In this document: positions 24,301 through 34,855 of the stretch, in pieces
Layout of the letters: every line of letters begins with the position of its first letter
Numbering within the stretch: the stretch's first letter is position 1
DNA from: Owenia fusiformis
Taxonomy: Eukaryota; Annelida; Polychaeta; Sabellida; Oweniidae
Assembly (NCBI GenBank): GCA_903813345.2
Contig: CAIIXF020000009.1
Location: 3,908,001-3,968,000, forward strand
Reading direction: 5' to 3'
DNA length: 60,000 nt
Notes under the pieces: model-generated
Seen by the model: the letters and a program-made list of their open reading frames with translations, nothing else
Databases searched by the model: none
What the model was told of the DNA's origin: nothing
Made by a program: the position numbers and the translations under genes

Positions 24301-27300
24301 TGAAGGAATTTGTTCTCGATGGAAAGTTTGGTAGTGTGTCGTTGTTGTTGATCTCCATGTGATTTTTACCAGAAAAATATTTCATAAAAGAATTGGCTAT
24401 GTCCAGGTTTTTATTAATTGGGATACCAGTTCTGTCATCTATAATGCATGCTATTTCTGATTTCTTAAAATTGTTTCCAAGGAAAGATCTAATAATTTTC
24501 CAGTAATTCTTATCATTCTTGGTCATAGTATCAATAGATTTGATTAGATTTTGGTCATGGTCAAGTTTGGTTTTTTTAATTAAATTTGTAACTTTTGTTG
24601 CTTGCTGATCATAAAGTATTTTATTTTGATAAGTAGGATGTTTTTTCATTGAATTGAAGAACTTTTTTTTCTTTTTCATTTCCAATTGAAGAAAGTTATT
24701 AAACCAGGGTTGGTCATTGTATTTAGGTTTGATGATTTTATGAGGTATGTTTTTTTGTAAATGGACATTAGTTTATCAACAAAATTTGTGGTTACTGTAT
24801 TCATATCTAGGTCACCATCTATGATAGTCATCCAGTTAAAGTTTCTGATTTCAGAGTTTAATTGTTCAATATTGGTTTCATTATATTTCCAGATTGTCCT
24901 TTTGATTGGCTTGATTTTGTGTGTTATGATATTTATATTAGAGGAAATAGTACAATGATCAGATTTACCGATTGGGTCAGTTACTTCCCAGGAGTCAAAG
25001 ATATCAGGAGAATCAGTTATTATATGGTCAATGCAGGTTTTAGACTGTTTAGTGATTCTTGTTGGTTGGGTCACTAATTGGGTATAATTATATTCATCAA
25101 GGTAATCAAGTAATATTTTTCCTGCTAAGTTGTCATCCTGGTTGTCAAACCATTCAGAATTTTTGGCATTTAAATCTCCCATCATGACTACATGGTCAAA
25201 TTTTGGAACAGAATTTTGGATAATTGTTGCTTAAATAATGAGAAAAATTCTTTTGTTTCTTTAGCATTAAGGCTGGGTGATCTATAACATACACATAGCA
25301 GTAGTCTTTTCTGCTGTAACTTAATTTCAGAAAAAAGTATTTCAGTACCTTTAACATAAAAGTCTAGGTGTAATGGTTTAGATGCCAAAGTTTTGTGTAT
25401 ATACATAATTAAACCTCTACCTGATTCATTATATATAGAATTATAGTCCTCGATGTCAAAGTCTCCGGATTCCATTTTGAGTTTAGAAATACCAGTCTCA
25501 CAGAGGCTGATTACAGCTGGATTAATTTCCCTTGCTCGTCGCTTCAATAATTCAAACCTTGCACCTTCATTTGCAGTTATACTATTTATATTTGAAAGTA
25601 GAAGTGTTAGTTTTTCATTTTGGCCTGGATTAGGATGCACATCTCCTGACACTAGAAGAAGAATTGATGTCACGTTTGGTGTAAATGTAAGGGTCAGTAG
25701 CCCTGGTATAACTAAGGAGCTTAGCAGCAGTTTTAGAAATAATATGGTGGTATAGGGGCTAAAAGGTGACTTCACTTGGAGTTTAATTATGTATAAACAA
25801 ACTAGTGGTAGTAAAACAATAGTTACAATCGAGTATGTGATTAGGAAAAATCCTAAGATGGATGCAAATATGAGTTCTAATCCAAAGTTCATCTTGTACA
25901 TGAAAATCAGGGTTGTGACCATGAGTAAAATGGTTAAAATGGGATAAGGGTATATAGTTCTTCCATCCTTAGAAGTAACTTTAAAGTATTTTTTAATTGA
26001 TTTGCTACCATAGTTAAATAAGCCAATAGCAGCCCTCCATTGCATAATACTATCTATCCTATTCCTTGTTTCCCAAGCCAAGCCCCCTCCCCAGGCACCA
26101 CCAACACCTTGGATGTTTTAATCATAGCTAACTACTGTCTGACTTTGAAGAGCTATCCTGAAAGGGCAGCAGTATAAATAGAGTACATTTGATTTTTCTG
26201 ATTTATATAGCAGTACTATTACACAATTGCAGTAATATAGAAGAGCATCTAATTTAGATGCATATTCAAGATTTCTGAGAAGGCAAAAAAATAACTCAAG
26301 TTTAAACTAGACTGGGGTGTAAGCCTAAGTGATCAGACTCACCAATTCACAGGGGGATTGAGTCAATTAGAAGATTCAAGTATCATACTAATACTATATA
26401 CAGTAGTTCTTAATTACAATAAAATAAATGAATATCCCAATCATATGTATAATATAGGGTTCCTAAAAAAGGTTTTAATTGGAAACATGGAACACAGATC
26501 AAAATATCCATATTACATTTTATGAAGGTTAATCATATTGACCAAGCTATACAGTAGTTTAAAGTTCCTGTTTACAGGGGTTTACTACATTGTGCTTTAA
26601 AGGCAGAATCAGGTCTATAGGGGTGACAAAATGATAGGCAATGTGCACAATTGACCTACCAATCTAATCCTTACAATGTCAAATACAATATCTTCCAAAA
26701 GATTCATGCCATGTTATCAATTGGTGAAGTTATAATGGATTCAAAGTGCAAAAAAATGAGTGAGAAATGTTGAAATTCTCCCAAATGATAAGAATGGTAG
26801 CCATTTTTATTGAAATATAATACGTTATTGTAGATCTCTTTAATTTTCCAGAAATGAAGTATGCACCTTGATGATTTTAAGAAAAGAGACATGAGAAGGA
26901 ATGGCATGAGCCAGAAATATTCTAAAATTGACACAATTTTTTGTTGGGCTGCACGCTAGATCTGATTCTCTCTTTAAATAGTCCGTATCATTTAATGAGA
27001 ATTGAAATATTAAAAGAAACATTTGGGGGACTTGACATGGGTTATAAAACATATTTGAGGTATACATATTTGCAAGAATATTTTGATTAATGTTAACACT
27101 ACCCGTCTGTTGATCATAAATGATGTTTCCTAGAACGCCATCCACATTAACTATCTTTCCAATGTACCAAGTGCCATCATAGACTGCAGCAGTATAATTG
27201 TAAATCATGTACATAACAGCTGCTTCATTATCATAGGGTTCTTCTGTGTCAGTGCTCTTACTCTGGGGTTCATTTTTTGAACTTCATGAGGCAAAGCAAG

Positions 27301-30300
27301 AAACAAACGTTTTAAAGGGGGAGCTCTACTCTGGGTGTGTGGTACCGCTTAAGGACAGGGTGCATGTTGGGAAATTTTCTGCATTCCTCAATTGAGTCAC
27401 ATATTTTTTTTTTGTTTTTTTAATATAATAATATATATTTCAGTTTAGTCAATTTTTACACTTTTTACACTTATGTGCCTAGAAAAGCCTTGTGAGAAGG
27501 TTTGTTTTGTAAAATGTATAAAAAATGAGAAAATTCAGTGAAAAAAATTTCTGAAATTTTTCTTAAAGTCCTTATCCATACGTTTCAAAAAATATTTTTT
27601 GACAAGTCACAAATGATATATCTTGGTAAATACATTGACATTCTGTATATTTCATGAATATTTTATATGTATACTAGTATTTGATGTTGACTTTAAAGGC
27701 AAACGTCACATTGGTATAAGCTCCATATCAGGTCTACATGCAACAGGCAGTAACTTTTAAGAATCTGTCGACATTATTATAACGTGAAAAAGAAGAGGTT
27801 CTTGTGAGTATTTGGATTTGAAACTTCGCATGAATATTGTGGGAATTTTTAATTCCCCCTGAGTAGTACTAGGGCCTGTGAAACGTTTATTTTACAGGAT
27901 TTTATGTTATTTCATGTTTATTCAATGTTCCGTCCCTGTAATTTGGATGTGTACTTGATCAGCAAGCTGGGTTGGAATAAATTAGAATAATTAGGCACCC
28001 AGCAACCAGTGATCAGCCAATCAGATTCTTTTATTTGAATTTCCCTCCAACATAAGTTGTAGTTTTCCCATGATGCAACTTGATATGTCTGTATTTTATT
28101 GTTTGTAAGTAACCACGTGAATCAGAGTAAACCAAGACTTTGCAGAGGAAACTCATCATCAGTTTGTATCATTTTATGTGGGAGCGTGATCGATTTGAAT
28201 TGAGAACTATATTACATGATATTTGGATTATTTGCTGACATTATTTGCTGCAGTTTTTGCGTCCGTTGTGACTGTGAGAGATACAAGAAGATAACAGCCA
28301 GTTTTGGGTGAGTTGGCAATTTGATTATTGAGTTTGACGCCATATTGCTGTCCGCCATTTTGATTTCTTCTTCCCAGAATTCCAAGCGGTCAGCCATCTT
28401 TGTTTTGACGGAAGTGACGTCATTTTAAGAAGTAATTCCTCCTCCGAGTAATTAAGGCTCTTGTCTAATCTCAGTTTGATTGATATTCGTGAGTCGTGTC
28501 TGCTCCGAGAGGACTCACTGTTCCGAGTGATTACTCCTCCAATTATTTAAGTGTTATATCTCCTCCGAGTTATATTTGGTCCGAGTAGTTACAGCTCTGT
28601 CTAATCTCAGTTGTGATTGATATTCGAGAGCCATATCTGCTCCGAGGATTGTTAGCTCAGAGTGCTTACTCCTCCATCTATTCTAGAGTGGAATCTGCTC
28701 CGAGGGTTGAGGATACAGCTCCGTCTAATCTCAGTTTATTGATCGATATTCGTGAGTTGCTCCTCCTCCTCCGAGTTATTGATGATCCGAAATTGATACA
28801 AGTTGCTGAACTTGACGCATCCTCCGAGGTGATTTGACTCCTCCAGAAGTTAGATACTGAGGTTACACTACCGGAACCAAAGTATTTCTGTGTTGCAAGG
28901 TTTATTCTCATTGGAGCCAAGGTTACAATCCCGGAACTGAGGTACTCCACGATCGAGAAGTGGCAGCTCTGGTCTAATCTCACCATTTGATTGACATTCC
29001 AGAGATGTTATTTCTCTGTAGAAGTTGTAGTGGTCTCTCTTGTGAAGTGGTGACTCCTTGAGCAGAAGTTACTCCAGAGCCTGGACTCCTTCCAAGAGAC
29101 AGTGTGAGTAGAGGTTGAGAAGAAATTACTGTGGTGACGAGGTTACTATAGAGACGAGAAGACTCCCGGTGCGGAAGGTACTCCCAATATCCAGGGTTGC
29201 ATTTAGGAGCAGAGGTTTCCCCTGAGACGAGACAACTCCTGGAATGGAAGGTACTCCAATAGCTAGGGTCTTGTACAAAAGAAGAGGTTTCTCCTGTGAA
29301 GTGGCGACTCCCCGAGCAGAAGATACTCCCGGAGCCTGGACCCCTTCCACGAGACAGTTTTATAGAGACGAGAAGACTCCTGGAGAGGAAGGTACTCCAA
29401 TAGCTAGGGTCTTGTACAAAAGAAGAGGTTTCTCCTGTGAAGTGGCGACTCCCCGAGCAGAAGATACTCCCGGAGCCTGGACCCCTTCCACGAGACAGTT
29501 TTATAGAGACAAGAGAACTCCCAGAGACGAGGTTACACTTCCGGAACCAAAATTCCTGGAGCCCTGATTCCTCCGAGGTGAGAAGACGCTGAGGGACATT
29601 GGTGTGTGTTTACTGGGAGCAGTTACATCTCAGGTCTTATCTCAGAGTATTGATTGACATTCCTGAGTTGTTCCTCCTCCATAGATATCACATTGAAACA
29701 GTGATATAGACGAGACGATACCTAGAGCAAAAGGAACTCCCCGAGGTTAAATTCCAGTTTAGAGTGAAGAAAGCTTCAGAGGAGCAGATCCTCCTCAGGC
29801 CATTTTACCAGTTGGAGCAGAAGGACCTCCTAGAGGGGGAAGATAGTTCAGAGGAGCAGATCCTCCTCCTCCTACAATTACTCAAGAAGGTTATTATTTG
29901 TGAGAAGAGGAGTTATTAGAAGAGAGAGAAGACTGGAAGAAGCTGAAGTGAACAATTACAGAGACATTCAAGCTCTATATAGACATTTTGAAATTATTTG
30001 TACCATTATTCTATGTTGGAATAGATTTTAAAATCCCTGTATATCATCGTTATATTGCCATCTTTGAAAGGTAACTGCCGTACCACCAAACCAGGTCGGC
30101 AACCGTGTATAACACCTCCAAGATCCCTTATATCGTCCCTGGCCTTTCCTGAAGTTTGCATACAGGGTACTCCTGGGAATCGGCCCGGCGCGACAATATT
30201 TCTTACACATCATTGTTACCTATGAAAATATACAATATGGAGTGTGATAAATAAACTTAGTCTGTTTTCTTCCATATACCTGAAAATGCTTCTTGGCGAC

Positions 30301-32289
30301 AATAACGTAATTTAAGAATTTCTGACTTTAACTGATTTTGACAACACATATGTGGACAAATGGAGCCAAACTTTTGGTGACAATATTAGCCACTGAACCA
30401 TCCTATACAACCATAATGATTAACACTACAGGCACGGGGTTATTTAGGAGAAAATACGCCAGAAGCACTCGTTGGCATAAGTCGCGCCCTCAAAACCCGG
30501 GTTTGCCGTCATCCAAACCCGCCTTTGCAAAAAAACGAACGGTGCATTATTTGACTCGTTCGTGTTATTTTCGATACTTTTCAAACCAGAATTTTCATTG
30601 TTGTTATTAGAAGGGTTCCTCGTAATTAACTCTTAACTATGGATATGTTGACTCAACTACAACGGACATTTAACGAGATGTTTTGCGCATAGGGTTATAA
30701 AGTGTCTTGTATGATGCGCCCTCAAAACCCGGGTTTGCCGTCATCCAAATCCGCCTTTGCAAAAATGTGAACGGTTCATAATTAGAGTCATTCGTGTTAT
30801 TTTCGGGAGTTTTCAAACCTGGATTTAATTGCTTTTATTTGAAGATCCTTGTTATCAATTGTAATATTATCCATATTTATGAATAAAAATAGTATGTCAA
30901 GTTCCTCATCTCTACTGGTCAATTTTCCTTGCTTTAGTAGCCGTTGACCTGATACATTATCTTAGTCAAAATAGAGAACGAACGAATATAAGGGGTCTTC
31001 TAGCTTTGCACATTTTAGACCAATCATAATACATAACTTTTTCTAATATGTTTAACGTCTTGGTAGATAAAAAATAACATGTATAAAGTTCTAATAAAAC
31101 GAACTTTTATATTTCGTGGCCTCATTAAACACTTATTTCGTTTGGAATGGCCTTAAACCCTGGTCCGCGAAACACACATTTAAATAAGGGATTGGCGCAC
31201 CCGGGTCTGACTGTAAACCTCCTGTTCACTGTCGTATGAATTATGAATGTAGTTTCGCACAGTTGTCAACGGAAACAAAGAGTGAACCCTGCTTTCCCGA
31301 ACCCGGGTTTCCAGGATTCACCTCGCATGCCTTCGACTCCTTCTCAAATACGCGGCGACAGAAAAATTGTAATTGGGGCATTACTATCTGGAATGACTGT
31401 TTATGCACACATCCAAAACTTGTCATCAAATGTTTTTATGTGGAAATTATGACTGATATTTAAAATAAAATGCTTACGGTATTGTTCTAATGGAACTATG
31501 TTTGGCAAGCTCTTGTTTCAGAGGTAGGCATACATCAGCCATGCCCTCTGCGTGTAGCCAAAGCTTATCATCAAGAATGCTGGGTGTCACAAGACAGAGA
31601 GTAGGTTGTTCTTTGTTTGTTATGATTTTATCATTATCGTCGACAATCATAAAACTCCTGAAACGAGTACTCTTATGAAGAAAAATCATAATATGAATTA
31701 TTTTGAACGTCCGTCCGTCCGTCCGTCCATCCATCAATCCACCCATCCGTTCATCCATCAATCCATTAATCTATCCATATATTCATCAAACCAACCAATC
31801 AACCACCCATCCATTCATTCATCCATCCAACCATTTATTCTTATAGCCTTTCTTCTAAATCTGACAGCGCTGGCTGCTTGAATTAATAAATCGTCCAGTG
31901 GACATTTCCAAATTATACCTTTTTAAAATATCGATTTACGCCACAATTTCAGAAATTGATGTTTTTTCACTCATGTAGAAGATTACAATGTTCTATACCA
32001 TAGTCAACATTAATACAGCGTAAAATACGATAATAAAGTTCACCAAGCAAGTCAGCGGGCCTTACCTGTCCAATACCCCCTTATATCTCAATGCCGCGTG
32101 TGTTACGTCACATTCCTCCACCTTTATCCCTTTTAGTGACTTGAACGGATAGAAATATATTGCGTCTATAGTTGCAACCTCTTTTGAGTTCACTTTATGC
32201 CTCCATGTTACGTATTTAAGGCACAAATGTTTTACCACCGAGAGGCTGACCCCTCCAACAAGAAGGGGACCGTAATCACTCCACTGCAT
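15214..32289 (-). CDS. mARC-like MOSC-domain protein, copy A (5 exons, 310 aa)
   Basis: Mitochondrial amidoxime-reducing-component family: membrane-anchored molybdenum-cofactor enzymes that reduce N-hydroxylated compounds with cytochrome b5. Exons on the minus strand are 32289-32066, 31657-31478, 18821-18641, 18361-18150 and 15349-15214. Donors and acceptors are GT/AG and phases are consistent (2,2,0,2). Residues 7-26 are a hydrophobic anchor. YPFKSLKG (beta-barrel K and S), DR at the exon 1/2 join, NFRMN and CEPYAEDFWD follow the family order; GTIKVGD closes the MOSC fold. Cys264 in CSVC matches the Mo-ligand Cys273 of human mARC1 (alignment from memory). The TTVDPDTG-type segment normally after that Cys is not found between exons 4 and 5. 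The start ATG is the one shared with copy B. Intron 2 is 12.7 kb and full of transposons. Confidence 0.85.
15350..16530. other. Intron 4 of mARC-like copy A, first part
   Basis: AT-rich. Nothing recognised, including no exon for the missing TTVDP-type segment. Confidence 0.4.
16535..17945 (-). pseudogene. LINE relic with RT motifs and C-terminal zinc-knuckle-like region
   Basis: Reading the minus strand: GVKQGCILSPTLF (RT motif, about 17910) and LLYADDIVLM (RT catalytic YADD, about 17780) in shifted frames, then a long frame from 17531 to 16668 broken by one in-frame TAA at 17277-17279. That frame ends with WGKSDGICIMCNLNLRD and HRLMVCPHF, the Cys/His region common at LINE C-termini. An A-rich (TAAA)n tail lies at 16540-16565. 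The GVKQGCxLSP form differs from the GVPQGSILGP of the LINE at 22159-27104, so this is another clade. It lies in intron 4 of the mARC-like gene, same strand. Confidence 0.8.
18150..18361 (-). CDS. mARC-like copy A exon 4
   Basis: Acceptor CATTTCAG, donor GTCAGT. Encodes SQESILDLNKRL, NFRMN, GCEPYAEDFWD and the CSVCP Mo-ligand segment. Confidence 0.85.
18641..18821 (-). CDS. mARC-like copy A exon 3
   Basis: Acceptor TTTTTAACAG, donor GTAAAG. Encodes the GMDCGDTVANWFNEYL segment, equivalent to the DCGEATAQWI helix of mARC1. Confidence 0.85.
19260..20926. mobile_element. 1667-bp non-autonomous TIR transposon, 5-bp target duplication
   Basis: Near-perfect inverted ends of about 50 bp starting CACGGGGGATAAGC, flanked by ATAAT on both sides (19255-19259, 20927-20931). 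The 8-mer GGACTGCG occurs six times in mirror symmetry: + at 19293, - at 19694 and 19757, + at 20444 and 20466, - at 20886. No transposase ORF. CAC ends with a 5-bp target duplication recall Transib/RAG-type elements, but this is only suggestive. It sits in intron 2 of mARC-like copy A. Confidence 0.85.
20932..22146. other. Intronic DNA between transposons
   Basis: No ORF of note. Three 23-bp units built on CCCAGAGTACATGTTCTGGC lie at 22068-22128. Confidence 0.45.
22389..23262 (-). pseudogene. LINE C-terminal region
   Basis: After the shift the frame reads VNPFKKLKNIIGSS and later MFINNFMYKIVHG, SERYRNSAVPSAISNWL and CSCGHPQTVKHFFFHC, ending at a TGA near 22389. The Cys/His cluster is typical of LINE C-termini. 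A stop at about 23120 and a frame change near 22730 interrupt it. Confidence 0.75.
23264..24760 (-). pseudogene. LINE reverse transcriptase
   Basis: A 473-codon open frame (24685-23264), extending upstream in frame as KYNDQPWFNN. RT motifs in order: TCGPDNI, NYRPVMLLSTLSKLFEKV, FLDISAAFDCVPH, GVPQGSILGPILF and YIYADDTSLHF. The GVPQGS form and the context fit CR1/L2/jockey-type elements. A frameshift at about 23262 leads into the C-terminal region. Confidence 0.9.
24676..25214 (-). pseudogene. LINE endonuclease, C-terminal part
   Basis: Continues the APE endonuclease after a frameshift: GDLNAKNSEW, CIDHIIT and KSDHCTI carry the expected catalytic Asp/Asn and SDH residues. A second shift around a T-run near 24750 separates it from the RT frame. 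Confidence 0.8.
25188..26081 (-). pseudogene. LINE N-terminal membrane-like region, 2A-like motif and start of endonuclease
   Basis: 297 codons open from MAWETRNR. Residues about 45-135 hold several hydrophobic segments. They are followed by LLLVSGDVHPNPGQN, very close to the 2A ribosome-skipping motif D(V/I)ExNPG-P but with H for E and Q for the final P. The APE endonuclease begins after it (SNINSI, SLCETG, CVCYRSP). The frame is lost at about 25215, where a shift leads into the next piece. Confidence 0.8.
26601..26973 (-). mobile_element. TTAA-flanked MITE, copy 2 of 3
   Basis: 373 bp, flanked by TTAA at 26597-26600 and 26974-26977, ends AGGCAGAATCAGGT and ATCTGATTCTCTCT. Inserted into the 5' part of the LINE, so it is younger than that insertion. 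Confidence 0.85.
27118..27290 (-). pseudogene. Fragment of an unidentified ORF (YDGTWYIGK)
   Basis: The minus strand reads SKNEPQSKSTDTEEPYDNEA and then TAAVYDGTWYIGKIVNVD, a small beta-barrel-like segment of the kind seen in some transposon-associated proteins. The LINE inserted directly downstream of it. Beyond the LINE the joined frame soon meets a stop. No firm identity. Confidence 0.35.
27291..28425. other. Unannotated intronic DNA
   Basis: No gene or clear repeat recognised. T-rich around 27400-27430. Confidence 0.4.
28426..29940. repeat. CTCCGAG/GAGGA-rich repetitive block
   Basis: About 1.5 kb dominated by variants of CTCCGAG, GAGACGAGA and GGTACTCC. 'TCTAATCTCAGTTTGATTGATATTC' type lines recur four times in 28470-28760, and a unit of 141 bp is tandemly repeated at 29249 and 29390 with near identity. 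Short ORFs (for example 29244-29567) merely translate the repeat. Composition is unlike the AT-rich surroundings. Confidence 0.75.
29941..31477. repeat. Mixed repeat DNA in intron 2
   Basis: Contains a tandem pair of a ~235-bp segment beginning GCGCCCTCAAAACCCGGG (30483 and 30717). Bases 30820-31190 are homologous to 46680-47010 plus 51940-52060. No gene. Confidence 0.6.
31478..31657 (-). CDS. mARC-like copy A exon 2
   Basis: Acceptor CGTTTCAG, donor GTAAGC. Encodes SFMIVDDNDK through PLKQELAKHSSIRTI. Confidence 0.85.
31708..31835. repeat. (CCGT/CCAT)n microsatellite
   Basis: Tetranucleotide tract: CGTCCGTCCGTC then imperfect CCATCCAT/CAAT units, in intron 1 of the mARC-like gene. Confidence 0.9.
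32066..32289 (-). CDS. mARC-like copy A exon 1
   Basis: MQWSDYGPLLVGG start, hydrophobic anchor, then the first MOSC N-terminal strands with YPFKSLKG. Donor GTAAGG. About 96% identical in DNA to 43923-44146. Confidence 0.85.
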
Positions 32290-32500
32290 ATTCGTAACTA
32301 TACTTATCTTTAAATTAAATAACGCTACTTTGCACAAGAGTTAAAAATTTGCTTTTCAAGGGTCATTACTGTTGCAATCTAACACTTAAGCATCATGTTG
32401 GACCCCATACATTACAATAAACATTGACAGGTTGTGTTTCAAAAAGAAAGTTGAGCACCTAAGAGCAGCCAGCTAAAAGGAAAACACCCCTCAATTATCT
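32290..32500 (-). promoter_or_regulatory. Upstream region of mARC-like copy A, shared with copy B
   Basis: About 200 bp upstream of the ATG align with 44147-44355, so the probable promoter and 5' UTR were duplicated or converted with exon 1. No TATA box is evident. Confidence 0.5.
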
Positions 32501-32948
32501 ATGATCTAACGTAAAGGAATAATGGCTTAATCCCATATCCACCATTTACACACCGGAATAGCCTGACTACGGTAAAGTCAGATACCGTTGTCACAAATGG
32601 CGGACATAACCGTCGCTTCAACTGTTTAATCACTTGGTCCTCATTTCATGGGATTTTATCGTCGCTAATTCTGTGCATGCATTAAGCTCTTGTGATAATG
32701 TACAGGGTGTCCCGAAAGTATAGGCCCCCCTAGGCAGACATATTCCAGTGTCCTCATAGTATGTGTCATATATCATTTTAAAGCTTATCCAAAGTTACAT
32801 TGATTAGCCAAGTATAATGGTTAAACCCCTCAATTATCTATAATCTAACGTAAAGGAATAATGGCTTAATCCCATATCCACCATTTAGGAAATACTATCA
32901 CAATTCAATACCATAAGACTATGGGACATTTCAATAGTTAAAAATCAA

Positions 32949-32960
<12 letters not shown>
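32501..32960. other. Intergenic DNA with repeat scraps
   Basis: CAGGGTGTCCCGAAAGTATA at 32703 resembles a transposon end but has no partner. The phrase CTCAATTATCTATGATCTAACG (32492) recurs at 32828. Confidence 0.4.
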
Positions 32961-32961
<1 letters not shown>

Positions 32962-32979
<18 letters not shown>

Positions 32980-33200
32980 ATTAATTTATTGCAATCACTT
33001 TTAGATCAGTGGCACGTAGTTAAACTAGTGCAGCAGCAGTTAAAACATACAATACATGGGTACAAGTACAATTCTAAAGCAGAGCTAAAAACATTTGCGC
33101 AATAAGTCATAAAAACAAAACTAAAACAGTCGAAATGTTGAGACTTGCGCAGACCTCTATTTAGTGATATTTTCATTTCAAATATGGCGGCCAATCCGAT
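32962..33200 (-). mobile_element. Poly(A)-tailed retroelement 3' end
   Basis: The minus strand ends with AATAAATTAAT and about 16 A, followed by (TA)n. It is probably the 3' end of a LINE; the nearby fragment at 33984-34563 could belong to the same insertion. Confidence 0.45.
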
Positions 33201-33983
33201 GTCTGACGACCCTTACAAAGAATCTAGGCAGTGTGCATTTTTACCTCCTGTGAAATAACAAGTGGAATTTAGTAGTTGTTTTGTGTTTTATTATCATTCT
33301 GCATCGTAATTCTATGTGATGTGGTGTTGAAATGTCAGCAGAAATACATATCCATACGATAATCGAGTGAATCAATTAACAGATTTTTCGAAAACCCGTC
33401 TCGTGCTAAGCGTGTAAAAACTTGTATTAACATGCTCATAAGTGCCAATGTGCACATCAATGTCAAGCTAAATCAATGTTGTGTCTAAAACAGGTACCTG
33501 ATCTACTCAAAACAGCTTGTCATTCACGTATACACGCTTAGCAAACACGGCGAAATTATCTGAATCTTGGAATTTCGTTCGAGAGCTAGTAATGTTTGCT
33601 CAGACTTCACGCATGCTCATGAGAAAAACCATCAATCAATAACGTTTATAAATCAATTTTGCGCAAGCGCCTTACAACGGTAAAGAAATTCGTATTTATA
33701 AACGAACCAATTTGAGATAACCCGATGTCAGTCGAAGAAATCTGTCTATCTACGAAAGTCACTTCAAAAAATCAAATGCGGACTGACGGCGTATTCTACT
33801 ATGTTTGGATCTAAGATTTTCAGTATAGATAAATTCTTTTATGATCTTTCGAATGAGGTAAGTCTCTAGTTCGAAAGACAATCGTATCAACTTGAACAAA
33901 AGTTGAGTTTTGACGAAAAATTTTAACATGCGCAGAAGTCCCATTTTCGTTGTACCATATTGACTGAAAACATTTGCAATACA

Positions 33984-34563
33984 TTAACTTGTTGGTGCTA
34001 CATATATGTTTTTGATAAAATACTTTGAACATGCATCAAAAATATAACCTTGTTCTTGACCCAAGATAGCATAGGCTGCATCCCCAAGCACCCATTCTAA
34101 ACCATTATTGGGAATACATGTCTTAAAATAATTATAAATGTGTGGAAGTCTATTCTCAATGCTATTATAAAATATAAACCTTTCCTCTTTAAACTTTGGG
34201 CAAGTAAAAAATCGATGTTCATGAGTTTCTTTACAGCTTATATTACAAAAAGAACACATTCCATCACTTATACCCCATCTCTCAAGATCAATGGCGAGAC
34301 CAAAGCATCCTGATCTGGCCTTGAATTTAAGTTTTTGAGCATAGAAGTCAAAATCAGTTTTAAGGTATTTTTCCATAAGTGTGTTTCTTTTAATATTACT
34401 ATATACTGTAAGTGACTTTTTCTGGTTTATCGAGTCAAAAAATGTATTGCGTAACAAATCATTAGATATTTTCAAATATGACGAGTACCAATCTGTGTCC
34501 TCTCTGTATATTACATCATCTAAACCATGGTTGGTCAAAATATCTTTAATGCTAGAAAAATAA
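33984..34563 (-). pseudogene. LINE C-terminal fragment
   Basis: 184-codon open frame. GLDDVIYREDTDWYSSYLKIS, ARSGCFGLAIDLERWGISDG and MCSFCNISCKETHEHRFFTC align with the relic at 16668-17280 (GLDDVIFRNDSEWY..., WGKSDGICIMCNLN). It carries a Cys/His zinc-knuckle-like region. No RT motif upstream, so it is 5'-truncated. Confidence 0.75.
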
Positions 34564-34855
34564 GACTAGGAATAGGAAAAGCGTCAGTTATAAATAAATA
34601 AATAATTAATAAATGTTAACAGGTGTATGTTAAAGTGACTTCTCAATGTCGTAGTCATATTTTTTGCGTCCACATAAAACAAAGGTTCTACCTTTTATCC
34701 ACATACGAGACCAGACGTCTTTTTTATTTATCAACCACAGTGATCCTTGACAAATCATTTAATATAAGGTCAAAGTGTTGCACACGTTTTAATCCTTTCG
34801 TGATGAAATGCTACTGGAATGTTCTTGATAGGAAAGTTCTCGAGCATGAGGTAAA

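Larger units (their letters stand above)
22159..27104 (-). mobile_element. Near-complete LINE (CR1/L2-like non-LTR retrotransposon), 4.9 kb
   Basis: Minus-strand element with an A-rich tail containing (TAAA)n at 22159-22195. The 12-mer CCGTCTGTTGAT directly precedes it (22147-22158) and follows its 5' end (about 27105-27117), a target-site duplication. Coding order is: hydrophobic N-terminus, 2A-like motif, APE-type endonuclease, reverse transcriptase, C-terminal zinc-knuckle-like region. Several frameshifts make it inactive. A TTAA MITE (26601-26973) is inserted in its 5' region. Confidence 0.85.

Noticed and set aside
25453-25755. 100-codon + strand ORF
   Set aside because: Antisense shadow of the LINE N-terminal/endonuclease frame.
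29126-29567. ORFs on both strands in the CTCCGAG block
   Set aside because: They translate a tandem repeat with no known domain and no start or splice context.
32290-32337. Longer N-terminus of mARC-like copy A (CKVALFNLKISIVTN before MQWSD)
   Set aside because: It begins at a non-ATG codon; the first ATG in both copies is MQWSD.
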